Shown piece after piece: positions 34,894 through 43,120 of a stretch of DNA of 64,000 bases. The stretch spans positions 1 through 64,000 of the forward strand of contig NZ_PJBS01000159.1 of assembly GCF_002836055.1 (NCBI RefSeq), given 5' to 3'. Below the pieces are notes generated by a model. That model searched no databases. It was not told the DNA's origin and saw only the letters and a program-made list of their open reading frames with translations. This DNA comes from Psychroflexus sp. MES1-P1E. GTDB lineage: Bacteria; Bacteroidota; Bacteroidia; Flavobacteriales; Flavobacteriaceae. The position numbers and the translations under genes were made by a program. Positions within the stretch are counted from its first letter, which is position 1, and every line of letters starts with the position of its first letter.

Positions 34894-35386
34894 ATCTATT
34901 TTTTCCTGATGCACCATCGAAAGCAACGGCATCTGTAAATCCAAAATTATATCTGGCATCTGCACGAAGTCCAGAACCCAAGCTCAAACCCAGTCCAACG
35001 GCTCCAGAAATGTCTACTTTTTCTGATCCTAAAATATCTTTCTCATTTAAAAGATAGCTAAATTGTGGACCAAACTGTATATTAAAAATTCTTAAAAAGT
35101 GCAATTTGGCGAGAACAGGAACCAAAACGTAGTCCGTTTCGATCTCACTTTGATTAAAACGCCCCCCTTGTTGAGAGAAAAGAACTTCTGCCTGAAGCCC
35201 TAAGGTGTTGAACCGAGCTCCAACAAAAACACCTCCTGTAAAGCCTAATCTTCCGTCAGAATCTAGATTAGATATAGATGCATAATTAACACCTCCTTTG
35301 ATTCCCAAATCTAAACTTTGAGCGCTAAGCTGAAATGAATAAAAGAAAACAAATACTAGGACAACACTTTTTATAACATTTTTCAT
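34859..35386 (-). CDS. PorT-family outer-membrane beta-barrel protein
   Basis: 175 residues. Signal peptide MKNVIKSVVLVFVFFYSFQL ending SAQ, then repeated amphipathic strands: LGIKGGVNYASISN, GFTGGVFVGARF, LQAEVLFSQQGG, YVLVPVLAKLHF and GLGLSLGSGLRADARYNFG, ending in aromatic-terminated LGYSFL. This is the OMP_b-brl_2/PorT-like pattern of an 8-strand barrel. Specific function unknown. Its 3' 35 bases lie antisense to the convergent lipoprotein gene. Confidence 0.82.
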   Translation of the reverse strand: MKNVIKSVVLVFVFFYSFQLSAQSLDLGIKGGVNYASISNLDSDGRLGFTGGVFVGARFNTLGLQAEVLFSQQGGRFNQSEIETDYVLVPVLAKLHFLRIFNIQFGPQFSYLLNEKDILGSEKVDISGAVGLGLSLGSGLRADARYNFGFTDAVAFDGASGKNRFISLALGYSFL

Positions 35387-35423
35387 ACTTAAAAGTTTTT
35401 ACAATAACGTTTTTAAATTTAGT

Positions 35424-36476
35424 TTAGTTTAACAAAGCAGATAAAATCGCATCCAACTCATCTATACTTAAATTAATTTCAATAATTCTACCTTTCTCAT
35501 CGACTAGATAAGACTGAGGGAGATGAATAATCCCCATATCAGAAGACATTTTACCTGTAAATCCTTTTTCAATCCTATAGGACTCCCAAGGTAAAGAGTC
35601 CTCTATAACCGAAGATATCCAATCCTCTTGATTTGTATCTAAAGATATGCTTATAATTTCAAAGTTTTTAAAATTATATTTTTCATAGATTTCCTTCAAT
35701 TTATTGTTTTGAAGTCTGCATTTTTCACACCAACTGTTCCAAAATTGGATTAGAGTATACTGAGTTAAATGGGATTTGAATTCAACTGCTTTAGAGTCTA
35801 TAGATATTAATTCATAATTAGGAATCTCATTTCCTATTTGAAAAACTTTTCGTTTGTTTTGGTAATTTTCTAAAATAGCGACATCATTTGGGTTCAGCTC
35901 ATCAACATCCAAGTTAGAATATAAGCCTCTAATGTCATTAAATAGTAAATTTTGTTCCATTGCTATTTGTGAAAGTACCTTTCCTAAATAGTCATGATTT
36001 GGATACTTTTTAATTAAACTGTCCATCTTTAAGTAGAGAGCATCTCTGCTTTTCTTGGATTTGGAAAAAGATTTGAAATAGGTTTCTATTTCTTTTTTTA
36101 GAGTTGGAGTTTTACCTCCGCTCACTTGCTTAGTTTGGTAGAGCTTAAAATTTTGTCCGTCTATGGTTTCTTCATCAATAAGAATATCAAAAAGAAGTGT
36201 ATCGTTTTCTAAATAAAAAACATCTGAGGTAGAGATCGAATCAAATTTGAATTGAAAGGCCTTAGGAGAAGATACTTCTCCTACAAGTTGAAAGCTATTA
36301 TTAATAACTTCAGCACTGTCTAGAGCACCATCAAAGCGAATATAAATATAGTCTTCAAAATCTCCATTGATACTCCCTTGAACTAAAAAAGTTTGTTTAT
36401 TACTGGTTTTTTTTAGAGGTTGCATACAGCCAACTAAAGCTAACGCAAAACCGAGGTAAAGTATATTTTTATTCAT
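35424..36476 (-). CDS. TlpA-like thioredoxin lipoprotein with DUF4369-type N-domain
   Basis: 350 residues from the ATG at 36476; an ATG 15 codons upstream is in frame but precedes the lipoprotein signal MNKNILYLGFALALVGC (Cys17). About residues 30-130 form a DUF4369-type beta domain (VQGSINGDFEDYIYIRFDG), and 215-345 a thioredoxin fold with the redox motif FWNSWCEKCRLQNNKL (CEKC). Such envelope proteins reduce or isomerise cysteines or support cytochrome c maturation. The active-site dipeptide EK is unusual against the common GP or VP. Monocistronic as far as seen. Confidence 0.86.
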   Translation of the reverse strand: MNKNILYLGFALALVGCMQPLKKTSNKQTFLVQGSINGDFEDYIYIRFDGALDSAEVINNSFQLVGEVSSPKAFQFKFDSISTSDVFYLENDTLLFDILIDEETIDGQNFKLYQTKQVSGGKTPTLKKEIETYFKSFSKSKKSRDALYLKMDSLIKKYPNHDYLGKVLSQIAMEQNLLFNDIRGLYSNLDVDELNPNDVAILENYQNKRKVFQIGNEIPNYELISIDSKAVEFKSHLTQYTLIQFWNSWCEKCRLQNNKLKEIYEKYNFKNFEIISISLDTNQEDWISSVIEDSLPWESYRIEKGFTGKMSSDMGIIHLPQSYLVDEKGRIIEINLSIDELDAILSALLN

Positions 36477-36550
36477 AATAACAAAAATACTATAAAAAAA
36501 AGGGTGCTGAGAACTCACCAACCTTTAAAATAAATGAATTGTAAATTTAT

Positions 36551-37894
36551 TTAGTCAAAATCGTTAATGCGTTCACTTAAGTCGTAAACTTTAGCTTTAG
36601 GCAAGATAGATTCTATAATACTACTTCCCGTAGCACTTCTATACCCCCCAGCACAATGGACCATAATAGGTTTATCTGTAGGAATATTTATAGCCGAAGC
36701 TCTCAATTCATTAAGAGGGTAATTCTTGGCAGAATCAAATATTTGAGAGTCTTCAAATTCGCTTACATTCCGAATATCTATAATAGTATAGTGATCTGGA
36801 TGTTGTTTAAAATCCGCATACTCTAAAGCATTAGAAGATTCAAAATTTACTTGGCCAAGCGTTAAGACCGCTTTTACTTGAGATTCGTATCCTATTTTAG
36901 CAATTCTAGATAGAATTTCATCGTAATCTGAAATAGAGTCTAATACGAGGTAGAATTGTTCGTTAGGTTGAATTATTGCTCCAATCCAAGTTTCAATTTT
37001 ATCATTTTCAGACCTGGCCATTATATTGAAACTTTTTGCCAAATGGTTGGCTTTATAAACTGCTTGGGGACGAGTATCTATCACTGGTGCATCTGCATCA
37101 AAAGATTCTACGTTCAGGTGAACGGGAATATCAGAAATAGACTTCCTAAATACAGCAGCCCCTGTTTTATTGATATCTACATTATGCCCAAAGTAAGAAG
37201 GAATAAACGGTTGTCCATCTAAGATTTCACCTACAAATTCTTCTTCGGTTTGCTTTTGAAAAGCCCAGTTACCTATACGCTCATTACCTAATGTACTTGT
37301 GGTATCTGAACTCATGTTTTTACCACATAAACTTCCAGCTCCATGGGCAGGATAGACCCATACATTATCGGAAAGGTGATTGTATTTGGTAGTCATTGTT
37401 TTATACATAGCCTGCGCCAGTTCTTTTCGCTTTGCAGTCATATTTCCTACTTTTTCTCTTAAATCTGGTCGGCCTACATCTCCAATAAAAAGAGTGTCTC
37501 CTGTGAAAATAGCCTCTTTAGTAGTGGCTTTGTCCACAGCATGAATGGTTATTCCATCTGGAGAATGTCCTGGCGTGTGGATACATTTAAAAGTGATACC
37601 ATTCATTTTGAGTTCTTCACCTTCATCAAAACTATGGTGAGGATAATTGGCCCCCACCAATTTACTCACATAAATCGCAGCACCAGTTTCTTGATGTATT
37701 TGCAGGTGACTGCTCACAAAATCAGCATGAGGATGCGTCTCAAAGACAGCAACTATTTTTGCTTTTTGCTCTTCTGCAAAGTCATAATAAGCTTGTGGAT
37801 CTCTCGCGGGATCTACAAGTGCCATTTTTCCATCGCTTACAATAGCGTAGGATAAATGAGATAAGGGTTTGTCGTTATATTGTTTAATTGTCAT
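36551..37894 (-). CDS. MBL-fold hydrolase with two rhodanese domains (persulfide dioxygenase-like)
   Basis: 447 residues. The metallo-beta-lactamase domain (1-230) has ETHPHADFVSSHLQ (HxHxDH-like), HTPGHSPDGI, FTGDTLFIGDVGRPDL and VYPAHGAGSLCG, matching the ETHE1/persulfide dioxygenase group. Two rhodanese domains follow. The first (about 260-345) lacks an active cysteine; the second (about 355-447) has VHCAGGYRSA with the catalytic Cys. Likely oxidises or transfers sulfane sulfur from low-molecular-weight persulfides. Preceded by a metal-binding protein gene 15 bases upstream and a Crp/Fnr gene beyond, which suggests a regulated sulfide/thiol module. Confidence 0.87.
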   Translation of the reverse strand: MTIKQYNDKPLSHLSYAIVSDGKMALVDPARDPQAYYDFAEEQKAKIVAVFETHPHADFVSSHLQIHQETGAAIYVSKLVGANYPHHSFDEGEELKMNGITFKCIHTPGHSPDGITIHAVDKATTKEAIFTGDTLFIGDVGRPDLREKVGNMTAKRKELAQAMYKTMTTKYNHLSDNVWVYPAHGAGSLCGKNMSSDTTSTLGNERIGNWAFQKQTEEEFVGEILDGQPFIPSYFGHNVDINKTGAAVFRKSISDIPVHLNVESFDADAPVIDTRPQAVYKANHLAKSFNIMARSENDKIETWIGAIIQPNEQFYLVLDSISDYDEILSRIAKIGYESQVKAVLTLGQVNFESSNALEYADFKQHPDHYTIIDIRNVSEFEDSQIFDSAKNYPLNELRASAINIPTDKPIMVHCAGGYRSATGSSIIESILPKAKVYDLSERINDFD

Positions 37895-37909
37895 AGCTGC
37901 TTTTTTAAA

Positions 37910-38179
37910 TTATTGATTTAATTTTCCAGTAGCACAACTTATAAAAGACTTAGCTTTATTAAAATAAGTATTAGTCTCTCCCATTATTGGATATCCTAAA
38001 ACTTTCAGCTTTTCTTTGACTTGGTCTACTGTAGATCGATTGTTGAAATTATAAGAAACCCTGTCGTTTTCAACATCTATTTCTAGTTGAGAAACATCTT
38101 CTAAAGTTTGTAATTTTTTTGTAATTGTATGGACACAGCCACCGCATTTCAAATTCTGGATTACCACTGTAGTTGTCAT
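37910..38179 (-). CDS. Heavy-metal-associated domain protein
   Basis: 89 residues with one HMA fold: VVIQNLKCGGCVHTITKKLQ carries the metal-binding CGGC (Cys12, Cys15), and the beta-alpha-beta-beta-alpha-beta pattern continues to GYPIMGE. It has an unusual C-terminal tail FNKAKSFISCATGKLNQ with one more cysteine. Copper chaperones have this fold, but adjacency to the persulfide-handling MBL/rhodanese gene (15 bases) makes a role in sulfur or thiol-linked metal handling equally likely. First gene of that pair. Confidence 0.85.
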   Translation of the reverse strand: MTTTVVIQNLKCGGCVHTITKKLQTLEDVSQLEIDVENDRVSYNFNNRSTVDQVKEKLKVLGYPIMGETNTYFNKAKSFISCATGKLNQ

Positions 38180-38316
38180 GCTTTTATCTAATTGTTTAAT
38201 TTTAATCTTTTTATAATAAATTCAATAGTAAACATTTCTATTTTAAATCCATTGAATAGCACTTTAAAAGACTCACTAAATTTTAAACAAATAAACGGTA
38301 TTTAAACAAAAAAGAC

Positions 38317-38332
38317 AGTAACAAAAGTTACT
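38317..38332. promoter_or_regulatory. Palindrome AGTAACaaaaGTTACT, candidate Crp/Fnr-type operator
   Basis: Perfect 6+6 palindrome with a 4-base spacer, located directly after the Crp/Fnr stop and 138 bases before the start of the HMA-MBL operon. Spacing and symmetry suit a dimeric Crp/Fnr-family regulator, and it could control the HMA-MBL operon. Confidence 0.45.
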
Positions 38333-38334
38333 CA

Positions 38335-38970
38335 CTATCCAATGTTTAATAATTTAATAGAATTTCTGTTAAGTTTGATTTTGTTGATTTTTTCTAGTTG
38401 TTTTAAAAGTCTTGAAATAACAACACGACTTGTATGTAGGTCGTAGGCAATATCTTGGTGGGTTATTTTAATCTCTGAATCAATATAGTATTTGGATTTG
38501 TTTCTAAGATAATCTAACAAACGCTCGTCCATTTTTTTAAAGGCTATATTATCTATGGTTTCAAGAACCTCCATTAAGCGTTCATGGTAGCTTTTAAAAA
38601 TAAAGTTTCTCCAAGATTTGTAGTTTCCTAACCATTCTTCCATTTTTTCAATAGGAATCATTAATAAATCCGAATCGGTTTCTGCTACAGCTTTTATCTC
38701 ACTAATTGCAGAACCAGTACAACAAGAGAGAGTCATAGCACAAGTTTCTCCTTTTTCTAAAAAATATAGCATAAGTTCAAAACCATCTTTGTCTTCACGC
38801 ATCACTTTTATAACACCCTCTAGTAATAATGGCATAGCCTTCATGTACTGTCCAGGGCGAATCAATTCTCCTCCAGCTTCAATAGATTTTATAATTCCAA
38901 CCTCATTGATTTCTTGCAACAACTCCTCCTCAAATATATGTCCGTAGTTCCTTTTTATTTGATCTGTCAT
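38335..38970 (-). CDS. Crp/Fnr family transcriptional regulator
   Basis: 211 residues. N-terminal cyclic-nucleotide-binding-like beta roll (about 25-110) and C-terminal HTH_Crp (about 140-205) with SEIKITHQDIAYDLHTSRVVISRLLKQLE read in two steps as ITHQDIAYDL then TSRVVISRLLKQ. The beta roll has Cys77, Cys83 and Cys84 in ETCAMTLSCCTGS, a redox- or metal-sensing arrangement unlike the FNR N-terminal cluster and unlike cAMP-binding CRP. Probably senses thiol, sulfide or redox state and controls the downstream HMA-MBL genes. Same strand as those genes, 155 bases upstream. Confidence 0.88.
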   Translation of the reverse strand: MTDQIKRNYGHIFEEELLQEINEVGIIKSIEAGGELIRPGQYMKAMPLLLEGVIKVMREDKDGFELMLYFLEKGETCAMTLSCCTGSAISEIKAVAETDSDLLMIPIEKMEEWLGNYKSWRNFIFKSYHERLMEVLETIDNIAFKKMDERLLDYLRNKSKYYIDSEIKITHQDIAYDLHTSRVVISRLLKQLEKINKIKLNRNSIKLLNIG

Positions 38971-39018
38971 ACTTCTTAGTGTATTTTTGCTAAAATATAA
39001 TTATTGAAACTTTTATTA

Positions 39019-39582
39019 ATGGCTTATTACAAAACTTTTAAACCATACGGCATGTTAAGTCAATTTGTTTATAACCAAAAGCGACGCAAAAATAAGAGAT
39101 TATTAGGTGAGCTTAGCAATTTTCCTCAAGGAATAATGTCGGTGGGTCGATTGGATCAAGACTCTGAAGGTTTATTGTTTTTGACAACAGATGGTAAATT
39201 TAGCCATCATATTACTTCCTCTGGAATGGAAAAGGAATATTGGGTGCAGGTGGATGGTATAGCAAAAAAAGAGCATGTTGAAAAATTGTCTAAAGGTTTA
39301 GAGATCAGTATTTATGGTAAACCTTACCAGACATTGGCTTGTCATGTTAAACTGATGGAGCCACCTCAAGATTTACCAAAACGCGCTAAAGATATTCGAA
39401 ATGAAAACGATCATGGAGTAACCTCTTGGTTGTCTATCACGCTTACTGAAGGTAAATTTAGACAAGTAAGAAAAATGACTGCCAAAATTGGCCTTCCAAC
39501 TCTTAGACTAGTTCGCTATCGAATAGGAGAGCAGACCATCGAACAAATGCAAGTAGAAGAAGTGATCGAAATGCAACCATGA
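39019..39582 (+). CDS. rluE: 23S rRNA pseudouridine synthase, RluE-like
   Basis: 187 residues from the ATG at 39019; the frame is open from a TTG at 39004, but the family begins YKTFKPYGMLSQF. The catalytic Asp lies in SVGRLDQDSEGLLFLTTDG. The other motif is TEGKFRQVRKM plus the ending VRYRIGEQTIEQM. The protein lacks an S4 domain, as in RluE/RsuA minimal members, and probably modifies U2457 of 23S rRNA, judged by family. Convergent with the DUF1853 gene, 1 base apart at the stops. Confidence 0.87.
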   Translation: MAYYKTFKPYGMLSQFVYNQKRRKNKRLLGELSNFPQGIMSVGRLDQDSEGLLFLTTDGKFSHHITSSGMEKEYWVQVDGIAKKEHVEKLSKGLEISIYGKPYQTLACHVKLMEPPQDLPKRAKDIRNENDHGVTSWLSITLTEGKFRQVRKMTAKIGLPTLRLVRYRIGEQTIEQMQVEEVIEMQP

Positions 39583-39583
39583 T

Positions 39584-40429
39584 TTACCACCAGACCACAA
39601 AACATTTAAACGTGTTTTCCTTTTTGTCTTTTCTAAGCAGCATTGGAGATTGGTTTTGCTCCACCAAGTATTTAAGCTGTATTAAAATTTTGGAATAAGA
39701 GTACCAAAGGGTATGCTGACTTTCATCTGTAAACCAATTGATTTTTTTGGGGATATAAAATTTATGATCTTTCCAGGGCTTGTCTAAAAACTCATCTAAG
39801 GTATAATAGTAGCCAGAAATGCAACTGAGATTTGTCTTATGGAACCTTATATGACTATTTTCGGGTAGAAACAATATAGCTTTAAAGCAAAGTTTTTGCT
39901 GAATTTTCCATGGATCTAAATCAAGCTTATGTAAAGTGGCTTCAGCATCTGGATGGTACAATAACGGAAATTGTTTAGTTTTTAACTTCTCTGCCTTATC
40001 TATAAATCGGTCCCGCCTATTAGGACCTATCCAGCAAAAATCTGGATCTTCATGGAGGCCATCATCAAATAAATAAATCTTGTTTACTAATTCTATATGG
40101 ACAACTTTACCAATGTCATTATCAAAACAGATAAAATCGAACTCACCAAGAGTTGTTTTGTCTTTTATGATTTGAAGACTATAAGCGATCTCTCTATAGC
40201 GTTTGGACTGTCTCAGATATAATTGAAAAAATACTTCAGCGCGCTTTCCTAAAAAGCTGAAGGCTCTAGCCTTTTCAAAAGGAAAAATTCCTAAGGGTGT
40301 AGCCTTTGGATTCAGAGTGGATTGCATTGCAAGGATCTTTGTCTCTGGAAGTTGATTTACCATCAATCCAGTTTTCAAAAATCCTTGGTATTGCTTTAGG
40401 ATTTGTAAATCGGAATCTTTACTATTCAA
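39584..40429 (-). CDS. DUF1853 family protein
   Basis: 281 residues. DUF1853 signature, as I remember it: [44 protein letters not shown] and the conserved [20 protein letters not shown]. The E..D..K/E pattern around [17 protein letters not shown] resembles a PD-(D/E)xK nuclease-fold active site, which is inference. Function is unknown. Its start overlaps the deoD stop by 8 bases on the same strand, so it is probably the last gene of the deoC-deoD operon. Confidence 0.78.
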   Translation of the reverse strand: MNSKDSDLQILKQYQGFLKTGLMVNQLPETKILAMQSTLNPKATPLGIFPFEKARAFSFLGKRAEVFFQLYLRQSKRYREIAYSLQIIKDKTTLGEFDFICFDNDIGKVVHIELVNKIYLFDDGLHEDPDFCWIGPNRRDRFIDKAEKLKTKQFPLLYHPDAEATLHKLDLDPWKIQQKLCFKAILFLPENSHIRFHKTNLSCISGYYYTLDEFLDKPWKDHKFYIPKKINWFTDESQHTLWYSYSKILIQLKYLVEQNQSPMLLRKDKKENTFKCFVVWW

Positions 40430-41120
40430 GCTCTAGGGCTATTTTTATCATGTTATTAAATGTTGATTCTCGTTCTTGTGCGGTACTTTGTTCTCCGGTA
40501 ATCAAAGAATCAGAGATGGTTAAAATAGCTAATGCATCGACGTTGTGTTTGGCGGCTATAGAATACAAACCAGCGGCTTCCATCTCCACACAAAGGACGT
40601 TGTAGGCAGCCCATTTTTCATAATCCAAAGGATCGTCCGTATAGAAAAAGTCTGATGACAAAACATTTCCTGCTTTAAATGAGATTTTTTGATCTCTAGC
40701 GGTCTTTATCGCTTTATCGAATAAATTAAAACTAGCGGTTGGAGCAAAATCTCCACCATTAAACCGATTTCTATTTAAAGAAGATGAACTAGACGCTGCC
40801 ATAGCAATAATAATATCTCCCATTTTCACGTCCTTTTTTATGGCTCCTGCACTTCCTACACGTATGAGGTTTTTTACTCCAAATTCCGTAATTAATTCAT
40901 GGGCATAAATACTTATAGACGGAATACCCATACCAGTTCCTTGTACTGAAATTTTACGACCCTCATAAGTACCAGTGTACCCAAGCATCCCCCTAATTTC
41001 GTTATAACAACTGATATTTTCTAGATAAGTTTTTGCAATCCATTTTGCCCTTAATGGGTCACCAGGTAGGAGTATAGTTTCTGCGATCTCTCCTTTTTTG
41101 GCATTAATATGTACACTCAT
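40422..41120 (-). CDS. deoD: Purine-nucleoside phosphorylase
   Basis: 232 residues, PNP/UDP family, bacterial hexameric type. Motifs: [70 protein letters not shown] and the catalytic Asp in [11 protein letters not shown]. It splits purine (deoxy)nucleosides with phosphate to base and (deoxy)ribose-1-phosphate. It follows deoC by 11 bases on the same strand, so the pair forms a nucleoside-salvage operon with DUF1853. Confidence 0.95.
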   Translation of the reverse strand: MSVHINAKKGEIAETILLPGDPLRAKWIAKTYLENISCYNEIRGMLGYTGTYEGRKISVQGTGMGIPSISIYAHELITEFGVKNLIRVGSAGAIKKDVKMGDIIIAMAASSSSSLNRNRFNGGDFAPTASFNLFDKAIKTARDQKISFKAGNVLSSDFFYTDDPLDYEKWAAYNVLCVEMEAAGLYSIAAKHNVDALAILTISDSLITGEQSTAQERESTFNNMIKIALELE

Positions 41121-41131
41121 TTTTTTGATTT

Positions 41132-41791
41132 TTAGTAATTAGTGGATGAAGACGTACCTTCTACTATAGCAATTCCTGAAGAAGCTCCAATTCGTGTTAC
41201 ACCTATATTTATGTATTGTTGAGCGGTCTTAGAATCCCTAATGCCTCCAGACGCCTTAATCTGAACTCGATTTGAGATGTTTTCTCTCATGATTTGGACA
41301 GCCTTTAGCGTAGCCCCATGACTGCCAAATCCAGTTGAAGTCTTCACAAAGTCAGCGCCTGCTTGTTCGGCTATCAGGCAAGCTTCAGCAATTTCTTCAT
41401 CTGTAAGATTGCAGATCTCTAAGATCACTTTTAAGGTATGAGTTCCTATACAATTTTTGACAGCTTTTATATCGTTTTCAACATATTGAAATTCTTTACT
41501 CTTCAACTGCCCTTGATGAAGAACCATATCAATTTCTGAGGCACCATCCTTAATGGCTTGTTTGGCTTCTTCAACTTTAGATTTTGTAGAGGTTGCACCA
41601 AGGGGGAATCCTACAACGGTGCACACTTTAACGTCGGACTTTTCTAAGATCTTTGCGGCGGCACTCACATAACTTGAGTTAATGCAGACCGTTGCAAACT
41701 TATAAGCAATGGCTTCTTCACATAACTTTTGAATTTGTGCTAAAGTGGCTTCAGCATTCAATAAGGTATGGTCTATATACGTGTTTATCAT
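41132..41791 (-). CDS. deoC: Deoxyribose-phosphate aldolase
   Basis: 219 residues, TIM barrel. Seen: [54 protein letters not shown] (catalytic Asp), [10 protein letters not shown] (Schiff-base Lys) and [11 protein letters not shown] (second Lys). It cleaves 2-deoxyribose-5-phosphate to glyceraldehyde-3-phosphate and acetaldehyde. The product path links to deoD downstream. Divergent from the rpsF operon. Confidence 0.95.
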   Translation of the reverse strand: MINTYIDHTLLNAEATLAQIQKLCEEAIAYKFATVCINSSYVSAAAKILEKSDVKVCTVVGFPLGATSTKSKVEEAKQAIKDGASEIDMVLHQGQLKSKEFQYVENDIKAVKNCIGTHTLKVILEICNLTDEEIAEACLIAEQAGADFVKTSTGFGSHGATLKAVQIMRENISNRVQIKASGGIRDSKTAQQYINIGVTRIGASSGIAIVEGTSSSTNY

Positions 41792-41872
41792 AAATGGAAA
41801 ATTTGAGTAAAGATAAGAGTTTGAATTTATTTTAATAAACAGAAGTGCCTGATAATATAACTTTAAACCAAG

Positions 41873-41903
41873 TTTGCAGTATTCAAAATATAGTGTACTT
41901 TTG
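41873..41903 (+). promoter_or_regulatory. Bacteroidota sigma-ABfr-type promoter for rpsF-rpsR-rplI
   Basis: -33 TTTG at 41873-41876, 19-base spacer, -7 TACTTTTG at 41896-41903: an almost ideal TTTG/TAnnTTTG promoter, followed by C and the rpsF ATG 27 bases on. Confidence 0.85.
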
Positions 41904-41929
41904 CACCCATTAAATTAAAATGTAAAATT

Positions 41930-42268
41930 ATGAATCATTATGAAACTGTTTTCATCTTGAATCCCGTTTTATCTGAAGACCAGATAAAGGAAACAGTGAA
42001 GAAATACGAAGATTTTCTTGTTTCTGAAGGTGCCAAGATGGTGAACAAAGAAGATTGGGGGCTAAAAAAATTAGCATACCCAATTCAACACAAAAAGAGT
42101 GGATTTTACCACATGTTTGAGTACGAGGTAGTAGGACCTACTATCGACCCTTTAGAAGTCATGTTTAGACGAGATGAGCGTATGATGCGTTATCTAACTG
42201 TTAAGCTAGACAAACATGCTATCGATTGGGCTAAAGAACGAGTTAAACGAATTAAAACCGGCGCGTAA
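41930..42268 (+). CDS. rpsF: 30S ribosomal protein S6
   Basis: 112 residues. S6 fold: [40 protein letters not shown] and the basic C-terminus [13 protein letters not shown]. Binds S18 in the 30S platform. Two bases separate it from rpsR, and the order rpsF-rpsR-rplI is the conserved bacterial one. Strong promoter upstream. Confidence 0.98.
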   Translation: MNHYETVFILNPVLSEDQIKETVKKYEDFLVSEGAKMVNKEDWGLKKLAYPIQHKKSGFYHMFEYEVVGPTIDPLEVMFRRDERMMRYLTVKLDKHAIDWAKERVKRIKTGA

Positions 42269-42270
42269 TT

Positions 42271-42567
42271 ATGGCAACAATTGAAGAACAATCAAAAGGA
42301 AAAAACGATGGTGAGATTAGGTATCTTACCCCGTTAGATATTGAAACAAAGAGCAAAACACGTTTTTGTCGTTTTAAAAGAGCTGGTATAAAGTATGTAG
42401 ATTACAAAAATGCCGACTTCTTGATGGAATTTGTAAATGAACAGGGTAAAATTTTACCAAGACGTTTAACAGGTACATCTTTAAAATACCAAAGAAAGGT
42501 TTCTCAAGCTATCAAACGTTCACGTCATTTAGCTTTGATGCCATATGTAGGTGATTTATTAAAATAA
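42271..42567 (+). CDS. rpsR: 30S ribosomal protein S18
   Basis: 98 residues. The core [41 protein letters not shown] and [16 protein letters not shown] is clear. It partners S6. The N-terminal 30 residues ([20 protein letters not shown]) are longer than in E. coli S18, normal for Bacteroidota. Middle gene of the rpsF-rpsR-rplI operon; rplI follows after 12 bases. Confidence 0.98.
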   Translation: MATIEEQSKGKNDGEIRYLTPLDIETKSKTRFCRFKRAGIKYVDYKNADFLMEFVNEQGKILPRRLTGTSLKYQRKVSQAIKRSRHLALMPYVGDLLK

Positions 42568-42579
42568 AAAGGCAGAAAA

Positions 42580-43029
42580 ATGGAAATTATACTAAAAAAA
42601 GACGTTGACAATGTTGGTTTTACCGACGATCTTGTATCTGTGAAAAACGGATATGGACGTAACTTTTTAATTCCTCAAGGCGTTGCTGTATTGGCGACTC
42701 CTTCTGCGAAAAAAGTGTTGGCAGAAAATATAAAGCAACGTGCTTATAAAGAGAAAAAAGTTATTGATGAGGCTAAGACTCGTGCTAACAAAGCAAAAGA
42801 GCTTGACCTTAAGATCACTTCAAAAACTGGAACTGGAGATAAATTGTTTGGAAGTATTACAACTTCAGACCTTAAAGATTATCTAGCGAAACACGAAGTA
42901 GATATCGATAAGAAATTCATTACTATTCTTGGTGGAAACATAAAGCGTTTAGGTCAATATGACGCTAAGCTAAGATTTCACAGAGATGTTATATTAGATT
43001 TTTCTTTCGAAGTAATCACTGAAAACTAA
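42580..43029 (+). CDS. rplI: 50S ribosomal protein L9
   Basis: 149 residues. N-domain MEIILKKDVDNVGFTDDLVSVKNGYGRNFLIPQG is split here by position: MEIILKKDVDNVGFTDDLV then VKNGYGRNFLIPQG. A long helix (residues about 45-75) connects to the C-domain with DKLFGSITTSDLKDYL and ..YDAKLRFHRDVILDFSFEV. Last gene of the operon, with a hairpin terminator 22 bases after the stop. Confidence 0.97.
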   Translation: MEIILKKDVDNVGFTDDLVSVKNGYGRNFLIPQGVAVLATPSAKKVLAENIKQRAYKEKKVIDEAKTRANKAKELDLKITSKTGTGDKLFGSITTSDLKDYLAKHEVDIDKKFITILGGNIKRLGQYDAKLRFHRDVILDFSFEVITEN

Positions 43030-43050
43030 TGTTTTTAAAAAGATTTTAAT

Positions 43051-43087
43051 AAAAAAAGCTGACTCCTAAACGAGTTGGCTTTTTTTA
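43051..43087 (+). terminator. Terminator after rplI
   Basis: Stem AAAAAAAGCTGACTC with GAGTTGGCTTTTTTT (two G-U pairs), loop CTAAAC, ending in a T-tract. Sits between rplI and the TonB receptor gene. Confidence 0.85.
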
Positions 43088-43120
43088 TTTCTTTAAACTA
43101 AACTTTAAACACAATTTACA

